Below are positions 23,201 to 34,668 of a stretch of 64,000 bases of DNA, one piece after another. A program made the translations under genes and the position numbers. The notes below the pieces were generated by a model that was given only the letters and a program-made list of their open reading frames with translations, searched no databases and had not been told where the DNA came from. Positions within the stretch are counted from its first letter, which is position 1, and each line of letters begins with the position of its first letter. This stretch comes from Nematostella vectensis (Eukaryota > Cnidaria > Anthozoa > Actiniaria > Edwardsiidae): positions 6,757,501-6,821,500 of the forward strand of contig NC_064035.1 of assembly GCF_932526225.1 (NCBI RefSeq). The letters run 5' to 3'.

Positions 23201-24197
23201 AAATTCAATTAATTAAAAGTAGCTCATCAAAATTTCTATTCTTACGTGATTGGCTGAGTCAGGCATTTCTAGAAATAATGCTAGGCAACCTTGATGCTAT
23301 TAGCACAAGGCAAAAGACCCTTTTTTCTCATACCTTTTAGTATGTACCATGTTGGTGTCTGTCTGCAAGGCCAGTATCCGTACAACTGCACCAGGATTGT
23401 AAGTCTCTAAGATGTTGATTACTTTGGGGTAGACGGGAACTTCATATGCTATGTCTATAAATATCAAATAATTTATCAATTATGCATAGTCATTTGAAAC
23501 CCTCTTCCCCTATGGTCCCAGGAAGTTTGGGGTTAACATGGGGGTTTAGAGCACTTTTAAATTAGAATCTGCACCAAGGGGGTTGTTTTTACTCTTAGAC
23601 TTGCCCCCGTCCAGGAGGGGTGTGGACGAATAAAATTTGTAAACAGCCTCCCACCATGTTGGAAAACACAGAAGCCCTTTGGGAACATTGGCTGGGGGTT
23701 TCAAATGACTAGTGCATTATTTCATTTTGTATGGCTACCGAAATGGCTATAAAAACTCATTCACGCTGATTTTTGGAAAATGAGGTACTATTTTGAGATA
23801 ATCACCTTTAAACAGTGAATTGCAGCTTACCAGCAAAATCCTGACTTATGAAATCTGTGGGAGTACGAGTTTTGCATTTTAGCTTGCACGGACATGACGG
23901 AGCAATCTTCCACCAACGACCATATGTTCGCTGCAGAAAAATAGTATTCAGTTTTTTTTCTGTGCAGGATGGATGTTCCGATGAATTCGGAAGATAAAAG
24001 TGGTAAGTTAAATCTTTAAAGATTCATACTAAAACAAATGCTTGGACGAAATCACCGTAAGCAGGATAACTGTAGCCCGCGCCGGCCAGGTTACTCGCCG
24101 AGTAATTTCTTCCCATACCGTACTGACTTGAAAACATGGTGACCTCTTGTCCGACCTGCCGGACGGGCCTGATGGGCTGGTGGTCGGACTCTGCCAT
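17215..24197 (-). CDS. FBXL4: F-box/LRR-repeat protein 4 (15 exons)
   Basis: F-box protein of the SCF ubiquitin ligase type; the vertebrate orthologue acts at mitochondria and limits mitophagy. Exons in transcript order: 24030-24197, 23831-23930, 23334-23454, 22664-22759, 22268-22520, 21175-21245, 21018-21087, 20473-20582, 20010-20119, 19338-19467, 18586-18678, 18285-18392, 18047-18112, 17566-17670, 17215-17356. Total 1743 nt, 580 aa (human 621). The N-terminal discoidin-like part has FSSQYG, SNLAG, YGDF, RTYGRWWK, YPKVINILETYNPGAVVRIL and LIRLEFNQDHLDYYTELDAV, all diagnostic. The F-box starts at FFDILP and continues SEVCHFIFTYLELTDLIKAA. LRRs follow (LDISSCKAIGEKGF, LNLGGCADIT, LDLWRQKSLT, LEIGWCG, LDILGTALV), ending KKSFVSSDGQ. 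The chosen ATG lacks the mitochondrial leader of human FBXL4. The frame stays open upstream of 24197, so an earlier exon or start is possible. Confidence 0.92.
22802..23115. mobile_element. MITE with imperfect 42-bp terminal inverted repeats
   Basis: Left end CTGGGGGGGAATCCCATATT...GGGGATGCTTGTAG; right end reverse-complemented reads CTGGGGGACTCCCTGTACC...AGGGATGCTCGTAG. The 314-bp interior has repeated CCTAAAAGGTA motifs and no ORF. Located in an FBXL4 intron (between 22760 and 23333). Confidence 0.7.
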
Positions 24198-24878
24198 CAA
24201 CCAGTGATATGGCGTCCGACGTCCGAACGGTAGATCATAACCATCTGCGCGCGCAGCATGCTGGGGCTGACACAGGGAACCATGGATAAAGAATGGTTTT
24301 CTTTCTCCATTTGTGTCATTTGCTTCCTGCCATTTCCTTATTAACGTAAATATATAAAAAATTTCTTGTTAATAGTAAAGAGTGTAAATTTATAAATGCT
24401 TCGTTCAAGGTAGTCTTTATTATCTGTTTCAAGAAATTATCTTATTAAAGATAAAAAAGGGGCACAAGGTTTTCTGTTGAATTTTAGAAGAAGAATATAG
24501 AAGGTTAGTGTGTTTTACATTTTTATTTGTTAATTTTACTACTTATGGCAATAAAAAAATTGAGTATTGCGCGGCTGCTAAGTAGGAGGCGCGGCTGCTA
24601 AGGGTTTATTCGGCCCGTGATCGGATCGAGCCTCATCAAAAATTTCGCGTCTTCCTATAGATACCAGAATACGGCTTAGAATGACTTCACTCTATAGTTG
24701 ATGAACACTTAAGGCACTCTCCTTAGCTCTCTGCCCTGATGGACTGGCTTTGAGATAACTGTGGTTCGGATCAAGAAACTTCGGACTACTCCAAACATTT
24801 GCGACGTGGCATCGCTCTTGACTCACATAAGCACCCGCATTTTGTGTCTAAAATATTTTGGTTCTCCGCCCAGTCACC
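24198..24878. promoter_or_regulatory. Divergent intergenic region FBXL4 / GALNT-a
   Basis: 681 bases between the two start codons. GC-rich near FBXL4 (24198-24260, GCGCGCGCAGC) and AT-rich in the middle. A 17-base block GCGCGGCTGCTAAGTAG / GCGCGGCTGCTAAGGGT is repeated in tandem at 24571-24605. No TATA box that I trust. Both promoters must lie here unless there are non-coding first exons. Confidence 0.5.
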
Positions 24879-27800
24879 ATGGCTTCCAGGCGGATTTTCA
24901 ATATAATCGTTTTGACGTCGACATTCTGGTTTTCTGTCACAGTTCTGGTCTTGATGTTTACGAGTGAGGTTACAAGGGATTCACTTACGATGCTCAACGC
25001 TCCTGTAATATCTGACACTAAGAATCAATACATGATTCACGCTGGTGTTCAACCGCTTCAACCGCTACATAAGCACATTAAATACCCTTGGGAGAAAGAC
25101 GAGAACAAGGACATAAATAGGGGGCTAATCGTCAGCGCTGCTAACGCTATGATCGGCGTTTTTCCTCGCAAGTATAAAGGCGGAAATAGAAAAGTGTATG
25201 ATGCTTCTATAGGGAAGATGAGAAATACGCATCAGCTCGGAGGTGGAGGAAAACCCGCTTTTCTAGAATCAGAAGAGAATAAAAAACTGGCGGAGAAATA
25301 CTTTGCTAACCATTCTTTCAATTGGTTACTAAGTGATAAAATTTCTCTGGATCGAACATTAGACGATGTGCGAAGTGAAAGGTTAGTTACATAAGTTGCA
25401 GTATGCTAGCTTGGTTGGTTGAACACAGTCAATAGTCCCCCGTGGTGAAATCATTTTACGCTAATACTGTAACTAGATGCTATAACGATTAAAAGATAGT
25501 CATAGTGTCAAAGTTTTTTCTCCAAGCATGGTTAAAACACCCGGTCTATTACGAATAGCAGTTTTCTTCATCTGGGATTCATGGTTATTGTTCTACCATT
25601 CACTTGTTGCAATATTAATTGTTAGTGCTTGATATTTTGTTAAAAGCTGGATTTTACTACGCTGTGTCTACTTGCACGGCTCCCGGTAAAGGAGGAAAAA
25701 AAACTAGCTGCATGGCTGTCTCCGTCAGTAGCGTTTTTACTACTGACGGAAGTGGACACATCAGATGCTTAGACCAATATTAAAGATTGTGTGATAAAAG
25801 AGGAAAAGGAAAATTATTTCAGTTTATTCTAAATTTAGTCAAGTTGTTGTAATTTATCCAAAGTTATCAGAACAAAGTGTTGATTAGCTAGTATTGAGAT
25901 TTTTTGTTTTGAGCTATTGTATTTCATTATATTTTTCAAACTCTTCTTATTTTCAATACATAGGAAATGAATTCTCTGTAGTGTTAATATAATCGAAAAG
26001 GGATATCCAATTTGACATGATTACCACTTGTTTTTCATTTTTCCTGCATTTCTTATTTGTCTCAGCAAAACCCCTAAAAACTAAAGCTCTCAAAATCCCA
26101 CTCCAAGTTTCTATCAGCTGAAACCCTAAAGGAACCATCTGGGCAGCTGTTTAATAATGTCAGTCACATTGAATGACAACATCCTCTGTCATTTACACTT
26201 TCTGTTCCTGTATTTGTCTTATACTCTGAAAATGAGTTGTTGTAGTACTTTTGCTTCAACTAACTCACTAAAAAAACAGTTTATTATCATCATTTTGTTT
26301 TGATGTTTAAATAAAATGGTAATTTTTTTTTTTACTTTTTCAGATGTAAAGCCAAACACAACACATACCCAGCAAAGTTGCCTACTACGAGCGTCATTAT
26401 CTGTTTTCATAAAGAAAGGTTATCAGTTTTATTACGTACAGTCCATAGTGTGATAAATAGAACCCCACCAGAGTTACTGGCAGAGGTTATTGTTGTGGAT
26501 GACTTCAGCCAAGATGGTTAGTAATAAAAGTGTAATGATATATGACTCTCAGCTTTTTCTAGTTTTCAACAGGGGAGGGAGAATTATTTAATATCATGTT
26601 GTTAGGTAAAATTTTAAGGCAAAATTTAGAGTTATTGGCTGTGTCACACAAAAATATTATGGATTACAATTAAACATGAAGTCAAGTTTGACAAGAGAAA
26701 AATAAAAAACACAGTATCGAAGAAACAAAGATGTGATGGAAAAGATAACAAGGCGAAAGCCCCAACTGAAATAGTTCCTGTTTTAAGTAACAAAACATAT
26801 AAAAATCCTAATGCAGGAATTGCTTACATTAATGCCTAGTGCACACTAGCAACACAACAACATGGGCGCGCGCACTATGTTTAGCCCGACATAACGACAT
26901 GGACATAATGACAAAACTGAGAAAAATTATGTTTGTTCTCTTTTTCCATTATGTCCATGTCGTTATGTTGTAGAAAAGAGTGCGCACGCCCATGTCGTTA
27001 TGTCGATATGCCGCTAGTGTGCACTAGGCATTAAATGCATTTTACATATTGTCTTCTTACCTTGTTGTTTTTTTCAGGGTTTTCTCTTGCTTTATAGAAA
27101 GCTGCTATTTCTTTACTCAAAATTATCATGTTTCTTTTTAGTTTTCTACTTTGTCTTTCTTAGTCCTATATCTGAACTGTTTCAGCCAAATTGGGGAAGC
27201 CATTAGATGACCACGTTGCTCAATTCACCAAGGTGAAAGTCCTGAGGATGAAAAAGAGAGAGGGCCTTGTTCGCGCTAGACTCCAAGGAGCCAACACAGC
27301 CAAAGGTGATGTCCTGACCTTCCTTGACTCCCACTGTGAAGCCACACCTGGATGGGCTGAACCCTTGCTGGCAAGGATTGCTGCAGATAGGAGAAATGTG
27401 GTGTGCCCAGCTATTGAGGTCATAAACGCTGACACCTTCGCTTATCAAGGCTCTACAAATGCTGACCAGAGAGGGGGGTTTAGTTGGGATCTGTTTTTTA
27501 AGTGGAAAGGCATCCCTCCTGAAGAACAAAAGCTAAGAAATGATGACTCAGACCCCATTAGGTGAGTGTTGTGGTGTAAACACTTTATTAAAAAAAATAC
27601 ATTGCCACATTGACATTGTGTTAAGGGAGAAGTTTGATCATGTGTTCTATAACAATGAGGGCAACTTCAAGTTTGCTTTGATCAAGGTTTCCAAAAAAAG
27701 ACTGCTTGCCCCTTGCCTGTGTTTTTTATTTTATTTTTATTATTCTGCCACAGGAATTTATCCAAGACAAGACATTTAAGCCCTCAGTCTCCTTGTAAAT

Positions 27801-30142
27801 GTCTGACAGTCCTTCTCCAAGTGTGATGTTTTATGTTTCTTTTCCACAGGACTCCCACAATGGCTGGTGGTCTTTTCTCCATACATCGCCAGTACTTCTT
27901 TGACATTGGTTCTTATGATGAGGAGATGGATATCTGGGGTGGGGAAAACCTGGAATTGTCTTTCAGGGTAAGATCATACTAAATGCAAATAAAGATATGC
28001 ATTTAACCAAGGGCTGAGGGAGTGGGTGCTTACACCCTCTTAAGCTTCCAAAAAGCTGCTTGAATATAGGACAAATTGTAAGAATTTACACTTTGTACAC
28101 ATTTACACTGTATAGTATCTTTCACTTTTTCACACATCTTTTCTTGCCTCCCTTAACCCTGTATACAGTGTAGTATTTGTCCATCTCTTATTTCCCTTCA
28201 ACAACTCCTGGCCACTCCTATGCATGTGTGTACCAAGGGAGATTCCAGGGGTACAAAGCTTTCTCCTTTTTATCTAATGAATATGACGGGTTTTTTTTTC
28301 CTGAAATTCATGGATAGAAATAGAGAACAATCCTTTCTTCCATTTACCAGGTTTGGATGTGTGGTGGGCGACTAGAGATCGTAACATGTTCGCGGGTTGG
28401 GCATGTTTTTCGCAAATATACCAGTCCCTACAAATTTCCTGATGGAGTAGAGAGGACCCTCACCAAGAATTTCAACCGCTTGGCTGAGGTTTGGATGGAC
28501 GAGTATAAAGATCTCTACTACAACAAAAAGCCACAGGCTAAAAATAGTGATTATGGTGATATCAGCAAACGTTTGGAACTCAGGAAAAGGCTAAAATGCA
28601 AGAGCTTCAAGTGGTATATCAATAACATCTATCCTGACGTGCAAATGCCAGAGCTGGACCCACCAGCTCGGGGAGAGGTGAGAATGCTTCTTTCCTGTTT
28701 TTGTATTTAAAGATGCCATTTCCAGGGGGGCCTGAAGCATGCACAAGATTTGGGAAGAAGTCTAAGTATTTTGGAGAGATGGAATGTGTTGGTGGTGAAA
28801 AACTTTATTGGCATTTTGTTCTTTACATTTTTCCCAGCTGGAGCTGGTTTTTCAGCTAATTTTCAGGCTGAAAATAAATTGTGTTAGTTCGGGAAAAATG
28901 TAAATAAATATTGCATGAAAAGACAAAAGCTGGGAGGCCATTGGATTATCCCCATACAGTGAACAGAAGAATCCAGACAGCTCTTTGGGAGGCTAAGAGC
29001 TAGCGAAATGACTCAAAAATGCTATCTGGCTAACAATGAAGCCCAAACTAAGTTCAGATTAACAGCTTGAGTTATCCAAGTTTGAGCTATAGCAATCAAT
29101 TTTTTTCAAGGTCCGCAACCCTTCTAGTAACCAGTGCCTGGATTCACTTGGTGCCAAGCCGGAGCATAATGCACGTGTTGGAATTTATACCTGCCACGGC
29201 CAGGGAGGGAACCAGGTTAGTAAATACATGCCAAGTACTAACTACTCTTTGTTCACCACCTTAAATCTTTTGTTATACTCATCACCATAGGCTACTCCCA
29301 GCTAGTTTAACAACTAGTTATCCACAGACCAAAGCCGCCAGGAATTGTCAGGCTTAGTCACCTACTGTAGTGCGTCGTTGGTTCAAGTCTCTGGAACAAT
29401 ACTTTGGCACCAGAGCTTGAACATGCCTCAGTTTCTGACAAGCCAAGCTAACTCAAGCTTGCTGTTTGGACCTTGACGCAAGGGTTGGATTGTGTTCGCC
29501 AACTACGAACTTACCAGATAATATCTGAGAAACCAAGCAGGTCCATAAACTTACTGTAGCAATGTAGTAACAGCAAAAGCTGAGGGTTGCAAATATTTTG
29601 CCAAAAGGTGGGGTTACAAATCAACATAGATCCGCACCTTTATTCCTTTCTCAGCATTAGGGTGGATAGCATGAAAGTAGCCTGGCTCTATTTGGTTGGA
29701 TTAGAAAGGTTTTGCTTTGATGACTAATCACTCTCTATTTTGTTTTAGATGTTCATTTTATCGTCTAAAGGAGAACTCATTTTTGAGGAGGAGAACTGTT
29801 TCGATGTATCTAAGACTCATCCTGGGGCCCCTGTGGAGCTGATGAAATGTCACGGCATGCGTGGGAACCAGGAGTGGAAACACGACCGGGAAAAGGTAAA
29901 GATCACACAGGCCTGTGCTGACTGATTGATGTCCCTCGTGACATCAAATCACTTGCGTGGTCAGACCCTGAACTGACCATCTCATCTTCTTGTACCCTCC
30001 CCTCTAGGGCACACTAATGCACTTTACGACACAACAGTGTTTGGATAGAGGATCTCCTAGCGACCAGTATGCCGTCATGAACCCGTGCGACGGACGTGAG
30101 TCCCAGAGATGGGTGTTCTCGCACTACAGGCAACCCAAATAG
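24879..30142 (+). CDS. Polypeptide N-acetylgalactosaminyltransferase, copy a (8 exons)
   Basis: Type II Golgi enzyme of the GALNT family (GT27) that starts mucin-type O-glycosylation by moving GalNAc from UDP-GalNAc to Ser/Thr. Exons: 24879-25381, 26344-26516, 27186-27561, 27850-27967, 28351-28677, 29111-29215, 29749-29895, 30008-30142; 1884 nt, 627 aa. A single membrane helix lies at about residues 7-29 and a stem up to about 165. The GT-A part has [10 protein letters not shown], the metal-binding Asp-x-His at 273-275 (LDSHCEA), [29 protein letters not shown] and [21 protein letters not shown] three-repeat ricin-type lectin domain follows (NQCLDSL, NCFDVSK, QQCLDRG with GGNQ, NQEW, SQRW). 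ATG chosen because it opens the membrane anchor (MASRRIFN). I cannot say which vertebrate GALNT is closest. A possible poly(A) signal is at 30614-30619. Confidence 0.94.
26829..27034. mobile_element. MITE ending in TTAATGCCTAGTGCACACTAGC inverted repeats (206 bp)
   Basis: Left end TTAATGCCTAGTGCACACTA at 26829; the right end at 27013-27034 is its exact reverse complement over at least 22 bases. The interior holds a second inverted pair built on CGACATGGACATAATG and CATTATGTCCATGTCG, so the whole element can fold on itself. TTAA at both ends could be a piggyBac-like TTAA target duplication. Lies in GALNT-a intron 2. Confidence 0.85.
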
Positions 30143-30667
30143 AGTCACGCATCCATACCCCATTCAAGCATTTGTTGATCCGACACGCATCTACCCCCTC
30201 CGTCAGATCCTTTAGATCTCTGGAAGATGGCAATCGACAACTGTACAAAGGCATGTCTCTACAGATCAAGTCATTTTTAACCATGTGGAAGTCTCCAAAC
30301 AGCCTAGCCTGTGTTGGTCCTACCTCCACAGATAGACGCTCGTCTATAGATAGCAACACCGTCGTGGAATGCCTCCCCTGCAGCCCTGCGCGCCATGACC
30401 TTTGATGCCCCTATGACTCGTACCCAGATTCTAACGAGGGAAAAAGAGTCAAAAGCAAAGCATCATGGGCAGGTCGAAGAAAATCCCTTTTTCATCTTGC
30501 CCGTGATGCGTTTTTACGCTCTGGCGACTGGGTACGAGTGTGATGTTAATCAAGTAATGGTAACCAGGTCGTTATGACTTGCCCTCTATGAAATGCACTT
30601 TCGTCCCTCTAGGAATAAATAACTTAAAATTATAAAGAAAATTTTAAAAGTAATCTAGTTGAAAGAC

Positions 30668-31084
30668 AGTCCCCCTCGCAGCCGTTCTGGACTCCTCAGC
30701 TGGAACTGGAGCTCAAGCACCGCCTAGCGTGACGAGTCCAACTTGAGCTCAAGCACCGCCTAGCGTGACGAGCCCAACTTGAGCTCAAGCACCGCCTAGC
30801 GTGACGAGTCCAACTGGAGCTCAAGCACCGCCTAGCGTGACGAGCCCAACTTGAGCTCAAGCACCGTCTAGCGTGACGAGTCCAACTGGGACTCAAGCAC
30901 CGCCTAGCGTGACGGGTCCAACTTGAGCTCAAGCACCACCTAGCGTGACGAGTCCAACTTGAGCTCAAGCACCGCTTGGCGTGACGAGTCCAACTGGAGC
31001 TCAAGCACCGCTTGGCGTGACGACTCCAACTGGAGCTCAAGCACCGCCTGGCGTGACGAGTCCAGACCGGCTGCTAGGGGGACT
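30668..31084. mobile_element. TIR-bounded element with an internal 36-bp minisatellite
   Basis: Ends: AGTCCCCCTCGCAGCCGTTC at 30668 and, reverse-complemented, AGTCCCCCTAGCAGCCGGTC finishing at 31084 (27-bp arms, about 3 mismatches). Between them are about 10 copies of a 36-bp unit (CTCAAGCACCGCCTAGCGTG plus ACGAGTCCAACTTGAG, with TTGAG/TGGAG and CTAG/TTGG variants). The 36-bp period keeps long frames open on the minus strand, but this is a by-product of the period. It lies about 525 bases downstream of the GALNT-a stop. Confidence 0.75.
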
Positions 31085-31261
31085 ATTTTAAAGTACAAAT
31101 TAATATTCTGCAGCTATTTGGTACAAAATCTGAGTGTCTAAAAATAATTGATATATTTTATGAATTTTATAAGACAGTTTAAAAAGTTTGTAAAAAAAAC
31201 GAGACAAATAAAAAGACCACAAATAATATGTGTGGAATGGTATATTTCTATCAAGGTGATC

Positions 31262-33835
31262 TATTCGATCAAGGTGTAGTTACAGTAGGAAGAACCGCGA
31301 AGAACATTCGATCAAGGTGTAGCTACAGTAGGAAGAACCGCGAAGAACATTCGATCAAGGTGTAGCTACAGTGAGAAGAACCGCGAAGAACATTCGATCA
31401 AGGTGTAGCTACAGTAGGAAGAACCGCGAAGAACATTCGATCAAGGTGTAGCTACAGTAGGAAGAACCGGGAAGAACATTCGATCAAGGTGTAACTACAC
31501 TAGGAGAAACCGCGAAGAACATTCGATCAAGGTGTAGCTACACTAGGAGAAACCGCGAAGAACATTCGATCAAGGTGTAGCTACAGTAGGAAGAACCGCG
31601 AAGAACATTCGATCAAGGCGTAACTACACTAGGAAAAACCGCGAAGAACATTCGATCAGGGTGTAGCTACAGTAGGAAGAACCGCGAAGAACATTCGATC
31701 AAGGCGTAACTACACTAGGAGAAACCGCGAAGAACATTCGATCAGGGTGTAGCTACAGTAGGAAGACCCGCGAAGAACATTCGATCAAGGTGTAGCTAGA
31801 GTAGGAAGAACCGCGAAGAACAATCGATCAAGGTGTAGCTACATTAAGAAGAACCGCGAAGAATATTCGATCAAGGTGTAGCTACAGTAGGAAGAACCGC
31901 GAAGAACATTCGATCAAGGTGTAGCTACAGTAGGAGAAACCGCTAAGAACATTCGATCAAGGTGTAGCTACAGTAGGAAGACCCGCGAAGAACAATCGAT
32001 CAAGGTGTAGCTACATTAAGAAGAACCGCGAAGAATATTCGATCAAGGTGTAGCTACAGTAGGAAGAACCGCGAAGAACATTCGATCAAGGTGTAGCTAC
32101 AGTAGGAGAAACCGCGAAGAACATTCGATCAAGGTGTAGCTAGAGTAGGAAGAACCGCGAAGAATATTCGATCAGGGTGTAGCTACAGTAGGAAGACCCG
32201 CGAAGAATATTCGATCAGGGTGTAGCTACAGTAGGAAGAACCGCGAAGAACATTCGATCAAGGCGTAACTACACTAGGAGAAACCGCGAAGAACATTCGA
32301 TCAGGGTGTAGCTACAGTAGGAAGACCCGCGAAGAACATTCGATCAAGGCGTAACTACACTAGGAGAAACCGCGAAGAACATTCGATCAGGGTGTAGCTA
32401 CAGTAGGAAGACCCGCGAAGAACATTCGATCAAGGCGTAACTACACTAGGAAAAACCGCGAAGAACATTCGATAAGGGTGTAGCTACAGTAGGAAGAACC
32501 GCGAAAAACATTCGATCAAGGCGTAACTACACTAGGAGAAACCGCGAAGAACATTCGATCAAGGCGTAGTTACAGTAGGAAGAACCGCGAAGAACATTCG
32601 ATCAAGGTGTAGCTACACTAGGAGAAACCGCGAAGAACATTCGATCAGGGTGTAGCTACAGTAGAAAGACCCGCGAAGAACATTCGATCAAGGTGTAGCT
32701 AGAGTAGGAAGAACCGCGAAGAACATTCGATCAAGGTGTAGCTACATTAGGAAGAACCGCGAAGAATATTCGATCAAGGTGTAGCTACAGTAGGAAGAAC
32801 CGCGAAGAATATTCGATCAAGGTGTAGCTACAGTAGGAAGAACCGCGAAGAATATTCGATCCAGTTGTAGCTACAGTGGGAAGAACCGGGAAGAACATTC
32901 GATCAAGGTGTAGCTACAGTAGGAAGAACCGCGAAGAACATTCGATCAAGGTGTAGCTAGAGTAGGAAGAACCGCGAAGAATATTCGATCAAGGTGTAGC
33001 TACAGTGGGAAGAACCGCGAAGAACATTCGATCAGGGTGTAGCTACAGTAGGAAGAACCGCGAAGAACATTCGATCAAGGCGTAACTACACTAGGAGAAA
33101 CCGCGAAGAACATTCGATCAGGGTGTAGCTACAGTAGGAAGACCCGCGAAGAACATTCGATCAAGGTGTAGCTAGAGTAGGAAGAACCGCGAAGAACAAT
33201 CGATCAAGGTGTAGCTACATTAAGAAGAACCGCGAAGAATATTCGATCAAGGTGTAGCTACAGTAGGAAGAACCGCGAAGAACATTCGATCAAGGTGTAG
33301 CTACAGTAGGAGAAACCGCGAAGAACATTCGATCAAGGTGTAGCTACAGTAGGAAGACCCGCGAAGAACATTCGATCAAGGTGTAGCTACAGTGGGAAGA
33401 ACCGGGAAGAACATTCGATCAAGGTGTAGCTACACTAGGAAGAACCGCGAAGAACATTCGATCAAGGTGTAGCTACAGTAGGAAGAACTGGGAAGAACAT
33501 TCGATCAAGGTGTAGCTGCAGTAGGAAGAACCGCGAAGAACATTCGATCAAGGTGTAGCTACAGTAGGAAGAACCGGGAAGAACATTCGATCAAGGTGTA
33601 GCTACACTAGGAGGAACCGCGAAGAATATTCGATCAAGGTGTAGCTACAGTAGGAAGAACCGCGAAGAACATTCGATCAAGGTGTAGCAACAGTAGGAAG
33701 ACCAGGGAAGAACATTCGATCAAGGTGTAGCTACACTAGGAGGAACCGCGAAGAACATTCGATCAAGGTGTAGCTACAGTAGGAAGAACCGCGAAGAACA
33801 TTCGATCAAGGTGTAGCTACACTAGGAAGAACCGG
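31262..33835 (+). repeat. Satellite array, 43-bp unit, about 60 copies
   Basis: Unit ATTCGATCAAGGTGTAGCTA followed by CAGTAGGAAGAACCGCGAAGAAC. Two main variants exist: type A (GGTGTAGCTACAGTAGGAAGAACC) and type B (GGCGTAACTACACTAGGAGAAACC). They alternate over parts of 31600-32600, which suggests a dimeric higher-order unit. Further variants carry AGGG for AAGG, GACCC for GAACC, and CGGG for CGCG. It fills most of the gap between the two GALNT genes. No ORF of note. Confidence 0.95.
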
Positions 33836-34668
33836 TTTTTCAGTCTTTTTCGAAAGCTTCAAATCAACGAGAAGGAATGAAAAAAGGGGCGAACAAATTG
33901 AGCAAACGGAAAATGCGTAACTTACCCGCTTCCTAAATACGCCTAGTATAAGCTAAAGAAAACAGGATGTTCCAGAGGAAATGTGGGAAAATAAATAAAT
34001 ATAGATTTGGAGGTCTGACACACGAATGCGTCTAAGAAACAATCTGCGCTAATGGCTTGCAACCCGGAAATTACTGTGATGAGTGTTTTTTTCCAAAGAA
34101 GCCACTCAACTGCTTGTAAAGCCATTCAACTGCTTGTAAGCCACTGACACTAGAAACCATTCAAGTGTCGTGATAAGTATCCTCCAAATGGTGATCGTAT
34201 ATGCTATAAAGCCTTTGAGAAGACGTCTTTTTTTTAAATAACCCGAAAAGGAAGTATCACGGTTGCTACATTTTCGTGTGAGAATTGCTTTAAAAAAAAC
34301 GCCAGGGGATTCCCGCCTGTCTCAAACAAAAGTTCATCACCAAGTCGAGGCAAACCGGAAGTGTGCTTTTATAGAGCTGAGATCGCATCGCTCACGTTAC
34401 AGCACAAGCAGTGCCACAAGGAAACCGCCACAAGTATGGAATTGTGTGACGACTGACTAGAGAAAGCAGTCGAAAAACCTGACGAAAAGTGTATTCTACT
34501 AGCGAGAATTTAGCACTACCTTCTACAATATAACGCGGTGCTTTGCACTCGTCTAAACCCCGAGTTTGCAGTCTCTGGCTGTGAAATGACTACATACTAC
34601 AAACATACGTGTCACTGAACTAAACATGGCCTTGGGTCAAGATATGGCATTTTATATCTGACAACATT
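33836..34668. other. Satellite edge to GALNT-b start, presumed promoter
   Basis: Unique-looking sequence with no convincing ORF. A short direct repeat (AAGCCA[C/T]TCAACTGCTTGTAA) occurs twice at about 34099-34139. The GALNT-b promoter and 5' untranslated region must lie in this stretch unless there is an upstream exon; I recognise no specific element. Confidence 0.4.

Noticed and set aside
30696..31040. Minus-strand ORF of SSSWTRHARRCL repeats
   Set aside because: Follows from the 36-bp (12-codon) period of a TIR-bounded minisatellite; no start context, no known domain.
31262..33835. CRISPR-like regular array
   Set aside because: Units are contiguous with no unique spacers, and the setting is a eukaryotic genome; it is a satellite.
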